From assembly GCA_946549155.1 (NCBI GenBank), contig CAMNQN010000051.1, positions 1-16,267 on the forward strand: 16,267 nucleotides of DNA, given 5' to 3'. The notes below the pieces were generated by a model. That model did not search any database. It had not been told where the DNA came from and saw nothing but the letters and a program-made list of their open reading frames with translations. The stretch's first letter is position 1, and every line of letters begins with the position of its first letter. Positions 1 through 7,198 of this stretch are shown here, in pieces. Origin of the DNA: an uncultured Lachnospiraceae bacterium (GTDB taxonomy: Bacteria; Bacillota; Clostridia; Lachnospirales; Lachnospiraceae). Made by a program: the position numbers and the translations under genes.

Positions 1-66
1 ATTGTACCGAAGGTACAATTTCTGTGCATCGCGTAGCGTGTTGCTGTGAACGAAGCGAACAGTAAC
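1..66. repeat. Partial copy of a palindromic intergenic element
   Basis: This stretch matches the right half of the element at 8224-8415 in the same orientation. It begins with a perfect 8-bp hairpin, ATTGTACC (1-8) and GGTACAAT (12-19) around GAA. It continues with a shared TTCTGTGCATCG block and ends with a second hairpin, GTTGCTGT (40-47) pairing ACAGTAAC (59-66). The last bases, GAACAGTAAC, are the same terminal repeat that bounds the other copy. A 49-bp block present in the other copy (about 8334-8382) is missing here. The left half lies outside the window. Bases 67-150 hold no gene and no clear terminator, only the short palindrome CTGTCTGACAG (86-96). Confidence 0.75.
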
Positions 67-150
67 GATGCTTTATGCATGTACCCTGTCTGACAGCGTC
101 TCATTCTTACACGAATCATGCCTTGACTTTCCGTAAGACAGTTGTCCTCT

Positions 151-852
151 TTACATAATCCGGTCGATTTTCATAATCACACTAATTGATTTCACCGCAT
201 TATTATTATGTATCTTCAGCCAATGACGCAGCCGGTCCTCATCCTTATCAAAGATAGCCTGTATAATCTCCCGATGCTCCTCCACCCCGGAAATATCCTT
301 CTCGCTGGACTGTTTCTTGAAAATATAATTACTGTACATAAACGGATTGACACTGTGGTAGAAATCAACCAGCTTTTTATTCCCGGAGCATTTCAGATAC
401 AGCTCATGGAACTCATTGTCCAGCATATAGTTTTCCAGATAAAGCTCCACCTCATTGTGATCCGCATAGCGCCGGATCACCTCCAGATGCTTATTCACAT
501 TTTCCGTCAATGCACTGCGCAGCATCTTGTTCATCTGGACATTCTCGATAATTTCCCTTGTATAATAAAGATCCATCATCAGGCGGAGGCTGAAAATCTC
601 CCGGGCATCCTCCTCATCCATGGGCTTCACCCGCATTCCCTGTCTCGGGAAATTCTCCACCACCTGTTCCGAGATCAGGCGGTTCAGTGCCAGCTTCACC
701 GGCGTTTCGCTGGTACCGTACTTCTGAGCCAGCTCCCTGGCCTGAAGCTTCTGCCCCGGCTGCAGCTCCTGGGCCACGATATCTAATTTGATGCGCTTTG
801 CTATGGTATCCACCAGGGTTTCTTTCGTTTCGTTTGTCTCTTTCTTCGGCAT
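151..852 (-). CDS. GntR-family transcriptional regulator, FCD (FadR-type) subfamily
   Basis: The predicted 233-residue DNA-binding regulator has an N-terminal GntR winged helix (about residues 12-75; LQPGQKLQARELAQKYGTSE and the VVENFPRQGMRV wing are typical). An all-helical FCD ligand domain follows. The FCD domain keeps a likely metal-binding set: DNEFH (D-x3-H), EEHREI and a late His near LKIHNNN. Such proteins bind small carboxylates or sugar acids, but the ligand is not readable here. I chose the ATG at 852 because AGGAG lies six bases upstream. An earlier in-frame ATG at 891 overlaps the metA stop as TAATG and would add 13 residues, but it has no good ribosome site. The gene is last in the metA transcript, which suggests co-expression; regulation of metA is only an inference. 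Confidence 0.85.
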   Translation of the reverse strand: MPKKETNETKETLVDTIAKRIKLDIVAQELQPGQKLQARELAQKYGTSETPVKLALNRLISEQVVENFPRQGMRVKPMDEEDAREIFSLRLMMDLYYTREIIENVQMNKMLRSALTENVNKHLEVIRRYADHNEVELYLENYMLDNEFHELYLKCSGNKKLVDFYHSVNPFMYSNYIFKKQSSEKDISGVEEHREIIQAIFDKDEDRLRHWLKIHNNNAVKSISVIMKIDRIM

Positions 853-890
853 ATCCTTCTCCTGACTTTCTGTTTTCCCTGATTTGCACA

Positions 891-1817
891 TTAATCTGTA
901 AATTTATGCTGCCCCAGAGAATATGGTGTGATCTGATAGACGTAATAATTGATCCAATTCGTATATAAATTATTTGCATGGGAACGCCACATGAGCCTCG
1001 GACGATTCTTCGGGTCATCGTCCCGGTAATAATTTTTCGGCAGCTGAATCTTTGCCCCCTTATCCACGTCTCTCCGATACTCAAAATCAAGAGTAACCCG
1101 GTCATACTCCGGATGCCCCATCACAAAAATCTGACGTCCGTCCCTGGTCATGGCCAGAAACACTCCCGCCTCCTCCGACTCCGCCAGGATAATCAGCTCC
1201 CGGCAAGCCGCGATATCGTCCCGGGGAATCTCCGTATGGCGGGAATGAGGAGCCAGAAACAGATCATCAAACCCCCTCACCAGCGGAATCTTCCGGTTCA
1301 GTACCTTGTGCCAGTACAGGCCGAACATTTTCTGCTCCAATGGACGTTTCTTCAAGCCAAAATGATAATACATGGCCGCCTGGGCTCCCCAGCACAGATG
1401 AATCGTAGACATAACATGGGTTTTCGTCCACTCGAAAATCTGCGTCAGTTCCTCCCAATAGTCCACCTCCTCAAATTCCATTTGCTCCACAGGCGCTCCG
1501 GTAATGATCATCCCATCGTAATCATTTTCCTTCAGTTCCTCAAAGCTCTGATAAAATTTATTCAGATGGCTGGTGGAGGTATTTTTCGCCTCATGGGAGG
1601 AGGTATTCATAAAGGTCACATTCACCTGCAGCGGCGTATTGGACAGGGAGCGCAAAAGCTGCAGTTCCGTCTCCTCTTTTAACGGCATCAAATTCAAAAT
1701 CACAATCTCCAGCGGGCGAATATCCTGGCTCTCCGCCCGGCCCTCATCCATTACAAATATATTCTCACGCTCCAGCTTCTCTCTGGCGGGTAAATCTCCC
1801 TGTACTCGAATCGGCAT
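891..1817 (-). CDS. metAA: Homoserine O-acetyltransferase (MetA family)
   Basis: A cytoplasmic enzyme of methionine synthesis that acylates the hydroxyl of L-homoserine. Its 308 residues are the normal MetA length. The glutamine-amidotransferase-like fold is recognisable from the nucleophile Cys142 in HLCWGAQA and the His235/Glu237 pair in GHPEYD. Residue 111 is Glu (GAPVEQM). In this family Glu111 is linked with acetyl-CoA use, as in Bacillus cereus, and Gly111 with succinyl-CoA use, as in E. coli, so acetyl transfer is predicted despite the common 'succinyltransferase' label. A promoter (1933-1905) lies just upstream. The roughly 80-nt leader is short for a SAM riboswitch or T-box and I see neither. 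The stop codon overlaps an ATG in the frame of the GntR gene by one base. Confidence 0.95.
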   Translation of the reverse strand: MPIRVQGDLPAREKLERENIFVMDEGRAESQDIRPLEIVILNLMPLKEETELQLLRSLSNTPLQVNVTFMNTSSHEAKNTSTSHLNKFYQSFEELKENDYDGMIITGAPVEQMEFEEVDYWEELTQIFEWTKTHVMSTIHLCWGAQAAMYYHFGLKKRPLEQKMFGLYWHKVLNRKIPLVRGFDDLFLAPHSRHTEIPRDDIAACRELIILAESEEAGVFLAMTRDGRQIFVMGHPEYDRVTLDFEYRRDVDKGAKIQLPKNYYRDDDPKNRPRLMWRSHANNLYTNWINYYVYQITPYSLGQHKFTD

Positions 1818-1904
1818 AGCTTATCCTTCTCCCACTTTCTGAACCGAACACATCGCCGGCGCTCAAAATTTATTACTGCGCTCTGTCATAGACATACGCA
1901 AATG

Positions 1905-1933
1905 ATTGTAGCAATTTTTTCGGATTAATGCAA
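1905..1933 (-). promoter_or_regulatory. Sigma-A promoter for metA
   Basis: On the minus strand TTGCAT (1933-1928) and TACAAT (1910-1905) are separated by exactly 17 bases. The site lies between the ligA stop and the metA start and predicts a transcript start near 1898. It makes metA-gntR separable from the upstream ligA transcript. No attenuator hairpin is evident in the leader (1818-1898). Confidence 0.75.
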
Positions 1934-1951
1934 GATGCTGTTCCTGTTTCA

Positions 1952-3931
1952 TCAAGCGGTAGGATTCCGCCCGATCAATTCCAAAAATTCCTGCTCCGTT
2001 ATAATGGATACCCCCATCTCCTTAGCCTTTCTATTTTTGGAGGAATTGGACGCCGCGTCATTATTGATGAGATAGTCGGTCTTCGCCGACACGGAGCCGG
2101 TGACTTTTCCGCCCAGACTCTCGATCACTGCCTTTACCTCGTTTCGGTTGGCAAAATGCTCCACGCCGCCGGTGATGACGAACACCTTGCCCTCCAGCTT
2201 CAGCCCCTCCGAAGAAACCTGGGGAACCTCAATCTCCAGTTCCTTTAACAGCTTGTCCAGCGCCTGCTGGTTTTTCTCCCGAGCGAAATACTCCGCAAAG
2301 GTTCCCGCAATCACCGGCCCGATGCCGTCGATTTCTGCCATCTCCTCCGTGGAAATTTTCCGGATTCTGTCCAGATCATAGTCGCAGGCTTTGCAGATCA
2401 CCCTGGCATTGGCCACACCGATATTGGAGATTCCCAGTCCATAGATTAGCCGGGGCAGCGTAGTTTTCCGGGCTTTTTCCACACTGGCAATCAGATTTTG
2501 GTAGGACTTTTCCCCAAAGCCTTCCATCTGCACAATCTCTTCCCGCCAACGGTCCAGATGAAACATATCCGCAAAACTGTGAATAAAACCCCGGGCAATA
2601 AATTTTTCCAGCGTAGCCTCGGAAAGTCCGTCGATATTCATGGCATCCCGGCTGACAAATAAAGTGAACGCCTTGATCTTCTTTGCCTGACAGTCCGAAT
2701 TGGTACAGTACAGCGTTTCCACGCCGTTGGCGTCACTGATACGGGTATCGCCGCCGCAGACCGGACAGTGAGCGGGAATCTCCAAATTTCCGCTGCGGGT
2801 CAGGTTCTCTTCGATCTGGGGGATAATCATGTTGGCCTTGTAGACTGTGATTCTATCTCCGATGCCAAGCTGCAGACTCTTTACGATGCTGACATTGTGC
2901 ACGCTGGCCCGGCTGACTGTGGTACCCTCCAGCTCCACCGGTTCAAAAATCGCCACAGGATTGATCAGCCCTGTGCGGGAAGCGCTCCACTCCATCTCCA
3001 GCAGACGCGTCTCCCGCAGCTCATCCTTCCACTTAAACGCAAAGGAATTTCGGGGAAATTTCGCGGTTCGTCCCAGGGCTTCTCCATAGGCAATATCATC
3101 ATAGAGAGCAACCAGGCCGTCCGAGGGAATATCGAAGGTCTGAATTTTCTCCGCAAAATACCGAATGGCCCCATCCAGTGTCTCTCCCGTCACCCTTTTG
3201 TATTCCACCACATCAAATCCCTGGGCAGCCAGCCATTTCATCTGGTTCTCCCTGGAATTTTCAAACTCCACATTCTGAGCCCGCACCAGCGCAAAAGCAA
3301 AAAACTGCACATTCCGCTGCGCCGTAATTTCGTTATCCAACTGACGAACTGAACCGCTGCAAAGGTTCCGTGGATTCTTGTACCTGGCATCCGCATCCGC
3401 GATCGTTTCATTGATTTTCGCAAAATCTGAGTAGGAAATCACCGCTTCCCCCCGGAGAATTAATTCTCCCTGATAAGGAATGGTAAGGGGAACATTCTGA
3501 AAAACTCTGGCATTGTTGGTAATCACCTCGCCCACCTCGCCGTTTCCCCGGGTCACCGCCTTCACCAGCGCACCGCCAAGATAGGTCAGCACCACCGTCA
3601 GGCCGTCCAGCTTCCATGAAAGCAAAGTGACCTGACTCCCGATAAAACTGCGCAACACCTCCACATCCTTTGTCTTGTCCAAGGATAGCATGGGGCTTTC
3701 GTGCCGTTCCTTTGGCAGTTCCTCCACCGCCTCATATCCCACCGCGATGGTGGGGCTGCCTGCCAACACCGTACCGGTCTCCTGCTCCAGAGCCTGCAAT
3801 TCATCGTAGAGCCGGTCATACTCATAATTGCTCATGATTTCCCGGTCCTCCTGATAGTAAGCCTTGCCCGCCCGCCGCAGCATTGCTGCCAGCTCTTTCA
3901 TCCGCTCTATTTTCTGCTGCTTCTTTTCCAT
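1952..3931 (-). CDS. ligA: Divergent NAD+-dependent DNA ligase (LigA family)
   Basis: The 659-residue protein has the full LigA layout: Ia domain, adenylation domain with the lysine motif WKLDG (Lys107), NPRNLCSGSVRQLD (186-199), OB fold, four-Cys zinc finger (CPVC, then YC and DC before QAKK), helix-hairpin-helix repeats and a C-terminal BRCT domain. It would seal DNA nicks using NAD+. Several catalytic positions differ from E. coli LigA: the usual Glu two residues before the lysine is Ser105, RGDG is RGNG, and motif IV DGVVIKV reads DGLVALY, so the Lys equivalent to Lys290 is Leu276. The motif V lysine (AFKW, Lys300) is kept. The frame is open and well conserved, so this is not decay. It may be a specialised second ligase. 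The start overlaps the end of the upstream pseudouridine synthase by 25 bases. Confidence 0.9.
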   Translation of the reverse strand: MEKKQQKIERMKELAAMLRRAGKAYYQEDREIMSNYEYDRLYDELQALEQETGTVLAGSPTIAVGYEAVEELPKERHESPMLSLDKTKDVEVLRSFIGSQVTLLSWKLDGLTVVLTYLGGALVKAVTRGNGEVGEVITNNARVFQNVPLTIPYQGELILRGEAVISYSDFAKINETIADADARYKNPRNLCSGSVRQLDNEITAQRNVQFFAFALVRAQNVEFENSRENQMKWLAAQGFDVVEYKRVTGETLDGAIRYFAEKIQTFDIPSDGLVALYDDIAYGEALGRTAKFPRNSFAFKWKDELRETRLLEMEWSASRTGLINPVAIFEPVELEGTTVSRASVHNVSIVKSLQLGIGDRITVYKANMIIPQIEENLTRSGNLEIPAHCPVCGGDTRISDANGVETLYCTNSDCQAKKIKAFTLFVSRDAMNIDGLSEATLEKFIARGFIHSFADMFHLDRWREEIVQMEGFGEKSYQNLIASVEKARKTTLPRLIYGLGISNIGVANARVICKACDYDLDRIRKISTEEMAEIDGIGPVIAGTFAEYFAREKNQQALDKLLKELEIEVPQVSSEGLKLEGKVFVITGGVEHFANRNEVKAVIESLGGKVTGSVSAKTDYLINNDAASNSSKNRKAKEMGVSIITEQEFLELIGRNPTA

Positions 3932-4803
3932 CTTTCTTCTACCTGCCCATTCTTATTTTTCCTGTTTTCTTTTCTGCCGTCCGCCCCGCACAGTGCCTCG
4001 CTCTTCGCAAGATACCGCAGCTCCGTATTGTTTTCCGACTTTTTTAACGCGGTCATCAGCACCGCCGTCTCTGTCCGGGTAAGGTGCCGGTATTTGCCGC
4101 TTTGCAAATCGCCCAGCCGAATATCCATGATGCGCACCCTGACCAGCCGGGTCACATGGTATCCAAAATATTCACACATACGACGGATCTGGCGATTCAA
4201 TCCCTGCGTCAGAACAATGCGGAACCGCCTTTCCCCTGCCAGCTCCACCCGGCAGGGCCTTGTCACTGTCTCCAGCTCTTCCAGCGGCACCCCTTTGGAC
4301 ATCTTTCGCAGAAATTCCGGCGTCACCTTTTTATCCACCGTCACCAGATACTCTTTCTCATGATAATTTCCGGCTTTCATGATTTTATTCAGAAGATCTC
4401 CCTGATTTGTCATGAGAATCAGGCCTTCGGAATCCTTATCCAGACGTCCTACAGAAAACACCCGTTTCGGATAGTTCACCAGCTCCTCCAGAGTCTGGTC
4501 TCCCCATTTCTTCTCCGTGGTACAAACTACCCCCACCGGCTTATTCACCGCCAGTAAAATCACCTGCTTCTCCCGGATCACCGGCTGGCCATCCACGCAA
4601 ACCATCTGTCCTTTGCACACCCGGCCTCCCACAGCGGCGGGCTGGCCATCCACTGTCACCCGCCCGGCTTCGATCAGGCGGTCCGCCTCCCGGCGGGAAC
4701 AGACACCGGCATCGCTGATCCATTTGTTCACCCGGACACCTTCCGGTTTTTCTTTATTTACTCCTGCCTGATATTTCTGCGTTCTACTGTTCCGTTCTTC
4801 CAT
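3907..4803 (-). CDS. rluF: 23S rRNA pseudouridine synthase, RluF-like (RsuA/RluB family)
   Basis: The protein converts a uridine in 23S rRNA to pseudouridine; in E. coli RluF the main target is U2604. An N-terminal S4 RNA-binding domain (about residues 23-70, VRVNKWISDAGVCSRREAD) precedes the catalytic domain. The catalytic motif GRLDKDSEGL is at 119-128 with the presumed nucleophile Asp122. EKEYLVTV and QGLNRQIRRMCEYFGY match RluF closely. The tail after about residue 255 is charged and low in complexity, as in other RluF proteins. The end overlaps ligA by 25 bases, implying one transcript. The start lies only 19 bases after the T-run of a terminator (4855-4823), so its own promoter is not obvious. 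The exact target base is inferred from similarity. Confidence 0.9.
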   Translation of the reverse strand: MEERNSRTQKYQAGVNKEKPEGVRVNKWISDAGVCSRREADRLIEAGRVTVDGQPAAVGGRVCKGQMVCVDGQPVIREKQVILLAVNKPVGVVCTTEKKWGDQTLEELVNYPKRVFSVGRLDKDSEGLILMTNQGDLLNKIMKAGNYHEKEYLVTVDKKVTPEFLRKMSKGVPLEELETVTRPCRVELAGERRFRIVLTQGLNRQIRRMCEYFGYHVTRLVRVRIMDIRLGDLQSGKYRHLTRTETAVLMTALKKSENNTELRYLAKSEALCGADGRKENRKNKNGQVEERWKRSSRK

Positions 4804-4822
4804 CTTCCATTCCCCATGTGCT

Positions 4823-4855
4823 AAAAAGGAGGTTCTGTCTTTTCCCAGAACCTCC
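4823..4855 (-). terminator. Rho-independent terminator after the SH3-domain gene
   Basis: A perfect 10-bp stem, GGAGGTTCTG and CAGAACCTCC (outer ends 4855 and 4828), encloses an 8-base loop. Five T residues (4827-4823) follow on the minus strand. It sits 47 bases after the stop of the SH3-domain gene and 19 bases before the rluF start codon. Confidence 0.9.
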
Positions 4856-4901
4856 CAAGCTTTTACTATTCAAAACCTGCACAGCAAACCTCATCGCTTC
4901 C

Positions 4902-5933
4902 CTAAGTCGTACCGTTCTCCGCGCTCACCGTACCCGGACTGGCCAGATACTCCTGCATCACATAGCCCTCAATCACACCGGCCGAAGAATGATAACTGAT
5001 CTTACACCAGCCGCCGTCCGCTGTCTCCAGCACTGTAACGGTCGTGCCGCTGACTACCATACCCATCACCGCAGAACTGGTATTCGGCTCCTGCCGGATC
5101 TTAATCGCATCCGCCGTCACCACCATCTCACCATTTGCCGGTGTGGAACCGCCATCGCTGCCACTGCTGCTATCCTGACTGCCGCCGCTGGCTGTATCCA
5201 TGAACTCTTTCAGCGCCGGATCAGACTCCTTGGCCCTCTCACACTGCGCATCCACATCCGCCACCAGCGCCTGCACATCCGCATCAGACCGTACGGACTC
5301 AATATAGTCCGCCACCTCCTGGCTGGAGTTCCGATCAGACACCACCAGATTTCCGCTGGAATCTGTGGTCAGATACAGCATGCTCAAGCTGGGAACCAGG
5401 GTATCGATATTCACTACCTTACCCTCGAAATACACAAATACAACATAGGAATTATCCGCCAGTCCCTCCTTGGAATAGGTGGAAATGTTATTATAGCTTT
5501 CAATCACGCCGTCGTTTCGCAGAACGTTATTCTCTGTCTCATCATCCCACGGGCTGACGATATTCTCCAGTGTAACAGTATCCTTCGTAGCCACCGCCGT
5601 ATAATACTTCTTCACCAGTGTCAAAATCGCCGTATCATTTAATGACAAGCTGGAAGCACCCGACGCAGTGTTCTGCGTACCGCCTGAAGCATTGGTCCCA
5701 TTCTGCGTGCCGACCGCCGTATCATCCCCTGCCGCGGGCATCTCGGTCGCGATGCTCTCCGTCGGCAATTCGCTGTCCGCGGACACCTGGTTCTCTTTCT
5801 TGGAATCACTGCTGGAAGAACCCATCACGAGCCGTACTACACAGAAACCGATTACTACGATTAAAATAACCGCTAATCCCAGAAGAATATATCTCAGATT
5901 ATCAGAAAGCCATTCTCTAAAGTCGTCTAACAT
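4902..5933 (-). CDS. Membrane-anchored protein with C-terminal bacterial SH3 domain
   Basis: The 343-residue protein has one N-terminal membrane helix (about residues 14-37, ILLGLAVILIVVIGF). A Ser/Thr/Gly-rich linker follows, then a compact alpha/beta domain (about 95-245; TLVKKYYTAVATKDTVTLENIV resembles NTF2-like folds). A second Gly/Ser linker leads to an SH3b domain (about 267-335; IKIRQEPNTSSAVMG and GWCKISYHSSAGVIEGYV). SH3b domains usually bind cell-wall peptides, so an extracytoplasmic wall-associated role is inferred. The chosen ATG at 5933 has GGAGG eight bases upstream. The open frame continues back through the tRNA-Arg gene, but that extension is an artefact. The specific function is unknown. 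Confidence 0.8.
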   Translation of the reverse strand: MLDDFREWLSDNLRYILLGLAVILIVVIGFCVVRLVMGSSSSDSKKENQVSADSELPTESIATEMPAAGDDTAVGTQNGTNASGGTQNTASGASSLSLNDTAILTLVKKYYTAVATKDTVTLENIVSPWDDETENNVLRNDGVIESYNNISTYSKEGLADNSYVVFVYFEGKVVNIDTLVPSLSMLYLTTDSSGNLVVSDRNSSQEVADYIESVRSDADVQALVADVDAQCERAKESDPALKEFMDTASGGSQDSSSGSDGGSTPANGEMVVTADAIKIRQEPNTSSAVMGMVVSGTTVTVLETADGGWCKISYHSSAGVIEGYVMQEYLASPGTVSAENGTT

Positions 5934-5979
5934 CGTAATACCCTCCAACAACCTTGATCTTGCCGTCTTTCTGTTTAAA

Positions 5980-6052
5980 CGCATCTGGAGGGATTCGAAC
6001 CCCCGACACGCGGTACCGGAAACCGCTGCTCTATCCCCTGAGCTACAGATGC
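5980..6052 (-). tRNA. tRNA-Arg (anticodon CCG)
   Basis: A full cloverleaf folds on the minus strand: acceptor GCATCTG/CAGATGC, D stem GCTC/GAGC, anticodon stem GCGGT/ACCGC with loop TTCCGGT (anticodon CCG, reading CGG), variable loop GTGTC, and a T arm with loop TTCGAAT. The discriminator base is G. The CCA end is not encoded, since GTTT follows. A strong promoter lies just upstream, and no terminator is visible before the next gene. Confidence 0.97.
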
Positions 6053-6092
6053 ACACAGCCTTTCGATTTTACAACTCCAAAAGCTGTTAGTT

Positions 6093-6121
6093 ATCATAGC
6101 ACAATTTATACTCCTTGTCAA
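6093..6121 (-). promoter_or_regulatory. Sigma-A promoter for tRNA-Arg and the SH3-domain gene
   Basis: On the minus strand TTGACA (6121-6116), a 17-base spacer and TATGAT (6098-6093) form a near-consensus promoter about 41 bases before the tRNA 5' end. The AT-rich stretch 6122-6157 holds several spaced copies of the TTCAC motif on the plus strand, but no hairpin terminator for the transporter gene that ends at 6158. Confidence 0.9.
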
Positions 6122-6157
6122 ATCTTTCGTTCACATATTCACAATTTTTTCACTTTT

Positions 6158-7084
6158 TTATTTCACGCTGTAAGCCACCACACCGATAAAGAGCAGTACC
6201 GTCACCACCGTATGCACGGAAAGAGAAGTGGATACATACTCTCCATCCTCTCTCACATCGGCAAAAATGGGGATGATGAAGGGCGCCGGCAGGGCGTAAA
6301 GAAGCATCAGGGCAATCTCCAGATTTTTATCAAAGGGGAAAATGCTGAAAAGAATCAGATTGCTTCCGATCAAAAGCAGCGTCATAATCGCCAGCCGCAG
6401 CAGAATCGTCTTAGCCACCGGTGGCATCAGCTCCATTTTCAGGTTCAGCTCATACCCCACCATCAGCAGCACCAACGCACTGACCGGAGCCGTGATCATC
6501 CCGATCACAGAGCTCACCACGCCTCCGGCCGCGGAATTCATAATCAGACCGCCCAGCCCTGTGGCTCCCGCCAGGATGCCAAGCGTCATACCCAGAAAGC
6601 ATTTATTGGAGAACATATTTTTCAGCAGCATCCCCGGTTCCGCCTTGCCCCCGTCCACGGAGGTCAGAAGTCCCAGCCATACCGTATAGGCAAACACGGT
6701 CTGTCCCAGATCTACCGTGGCAAACCCGGACTGGCTGCCCACCACCAGCCCGTACAGCGCATACCCCAGCATACCGCCCTCCGCACTGGCTAAAAGGAAG
6801 GGCAAAAACCTTCCATAGGGCTTCAACAGGGGCCTCAGAAGAAATCCGATGCCAATGGCTATGCCATACCCGATAAACACCACCAAAAATACCGCCACCA
6901 CCTTCAGATTGTATTCCGCGGTCATAAACGCATGAAACAGCGTCACCGGCAGCATCACACCTCCGATGATATCCTTCAGCCCCTTCAGACCCGCCATATC
7001 AAAAATCCGGCGCCTGTTGCAAATGCAGCCAATGCCGATCATCACCAAAACCGGCAGAACCATCTCCAATACCTGCAGAACCAT
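6158..7084 (-). CDS. AEC (auxin efflux carrier) family membrane transporter
   Basis: A 308-residue, strongly hydrophobic protein with about ten predicted membrane helices. The AEC family signs are the N-terminal LEMVLPVLVMIGIGCICNRR, a half-way cytoplasmic loop, and the C-terminal LYALPAPFIIPIFADV block. Family members move small organic acids or related anions; the substrate here is unknown. The start at 7084 has GGGAGG close upstream. An upstream in-frame ATG (7150) falls in a structured intergenic stretch and is unlikely. The gene follows lsrF on the same strand at a distance of 114 bases, so it may belong to the Lsr catabolic unit and handle AI-2 or a breakdown product. That link is inference from position only. 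Confidence 0.82.
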   Translation of the reverse strand: MVLQVLEMVLPVLVMIGIGCICNRRRIFDMAGLKGLKDIIGGVMLPVTLFHAFMTAEYNLKVVAVFLVVFIGYGIAIGIGFLLRPLLKPYGRFLPFLLASAEGGMLGYALYGLVVGSQSGFATVDLGQTVFAYTVWLGLLTSVDGGKAEPGMLLKNMFSNKCFLGMTLGILAGATGLGGLIMNSAAGGVVSSVIGMITAPVSALVLLMVGYELNLKMELMPPVAKTILLRLAIMTLLLIGSNLILFSIFPFDKNLEIALMLLYALPAPFIIPIFADVREDGEYVSTSLSVHTVVTVLLFIGVVAYSVK

Positions 7085-7113
7085 ACGCTTCCTCCCTCTT
7101 ACGAATACACAGC

Positions 7114-7182
7114 AAAAGGCTGGCGTTTCATCCTTCTGCCGGGTTTCCAAATCTTCCCCGCAAAAACAGTTCCGCGCCAGCC
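7114..7182 (-). other. Structured intergenic RNA between lsrF and the AEC gene
   Basis: GGCTGGCG (7182-7175) pairs perfectly with CGCCAGCC (7125-7118), and TTTT (7117-7114) follows on the minus strand. The roughly 49-base loop can form an inner stem (TGCGGG with CCCGGCA). It could act as a leaky terminator or a processing site that lowers expression of the transporter relative to lsrF. Confidence 0.5.
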
Positions 7183-7198
7183 TGCATTTCCTCTCTTA

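Noticed and set aside
1818..1904. SAM riboswitch or T-box leader for metA
   Set aside because: The leader is only about 80 bases and shows no matching stems or an antiterminator/terminator pair.
5934..6056. N-terminal extension of the SH3-domain protein
   Set aside because: It is the translated tRNA-Arg gene. The ATG at 5933 has a good ribosome site and begins a normal membrane anchor.
7085..7150. Longer start for the AEC transporter
   Set aside because: The added residues are polar, lie in a structured intergenic stretch, and lack a ribosome site. The start at 7084 has GGGAGG.
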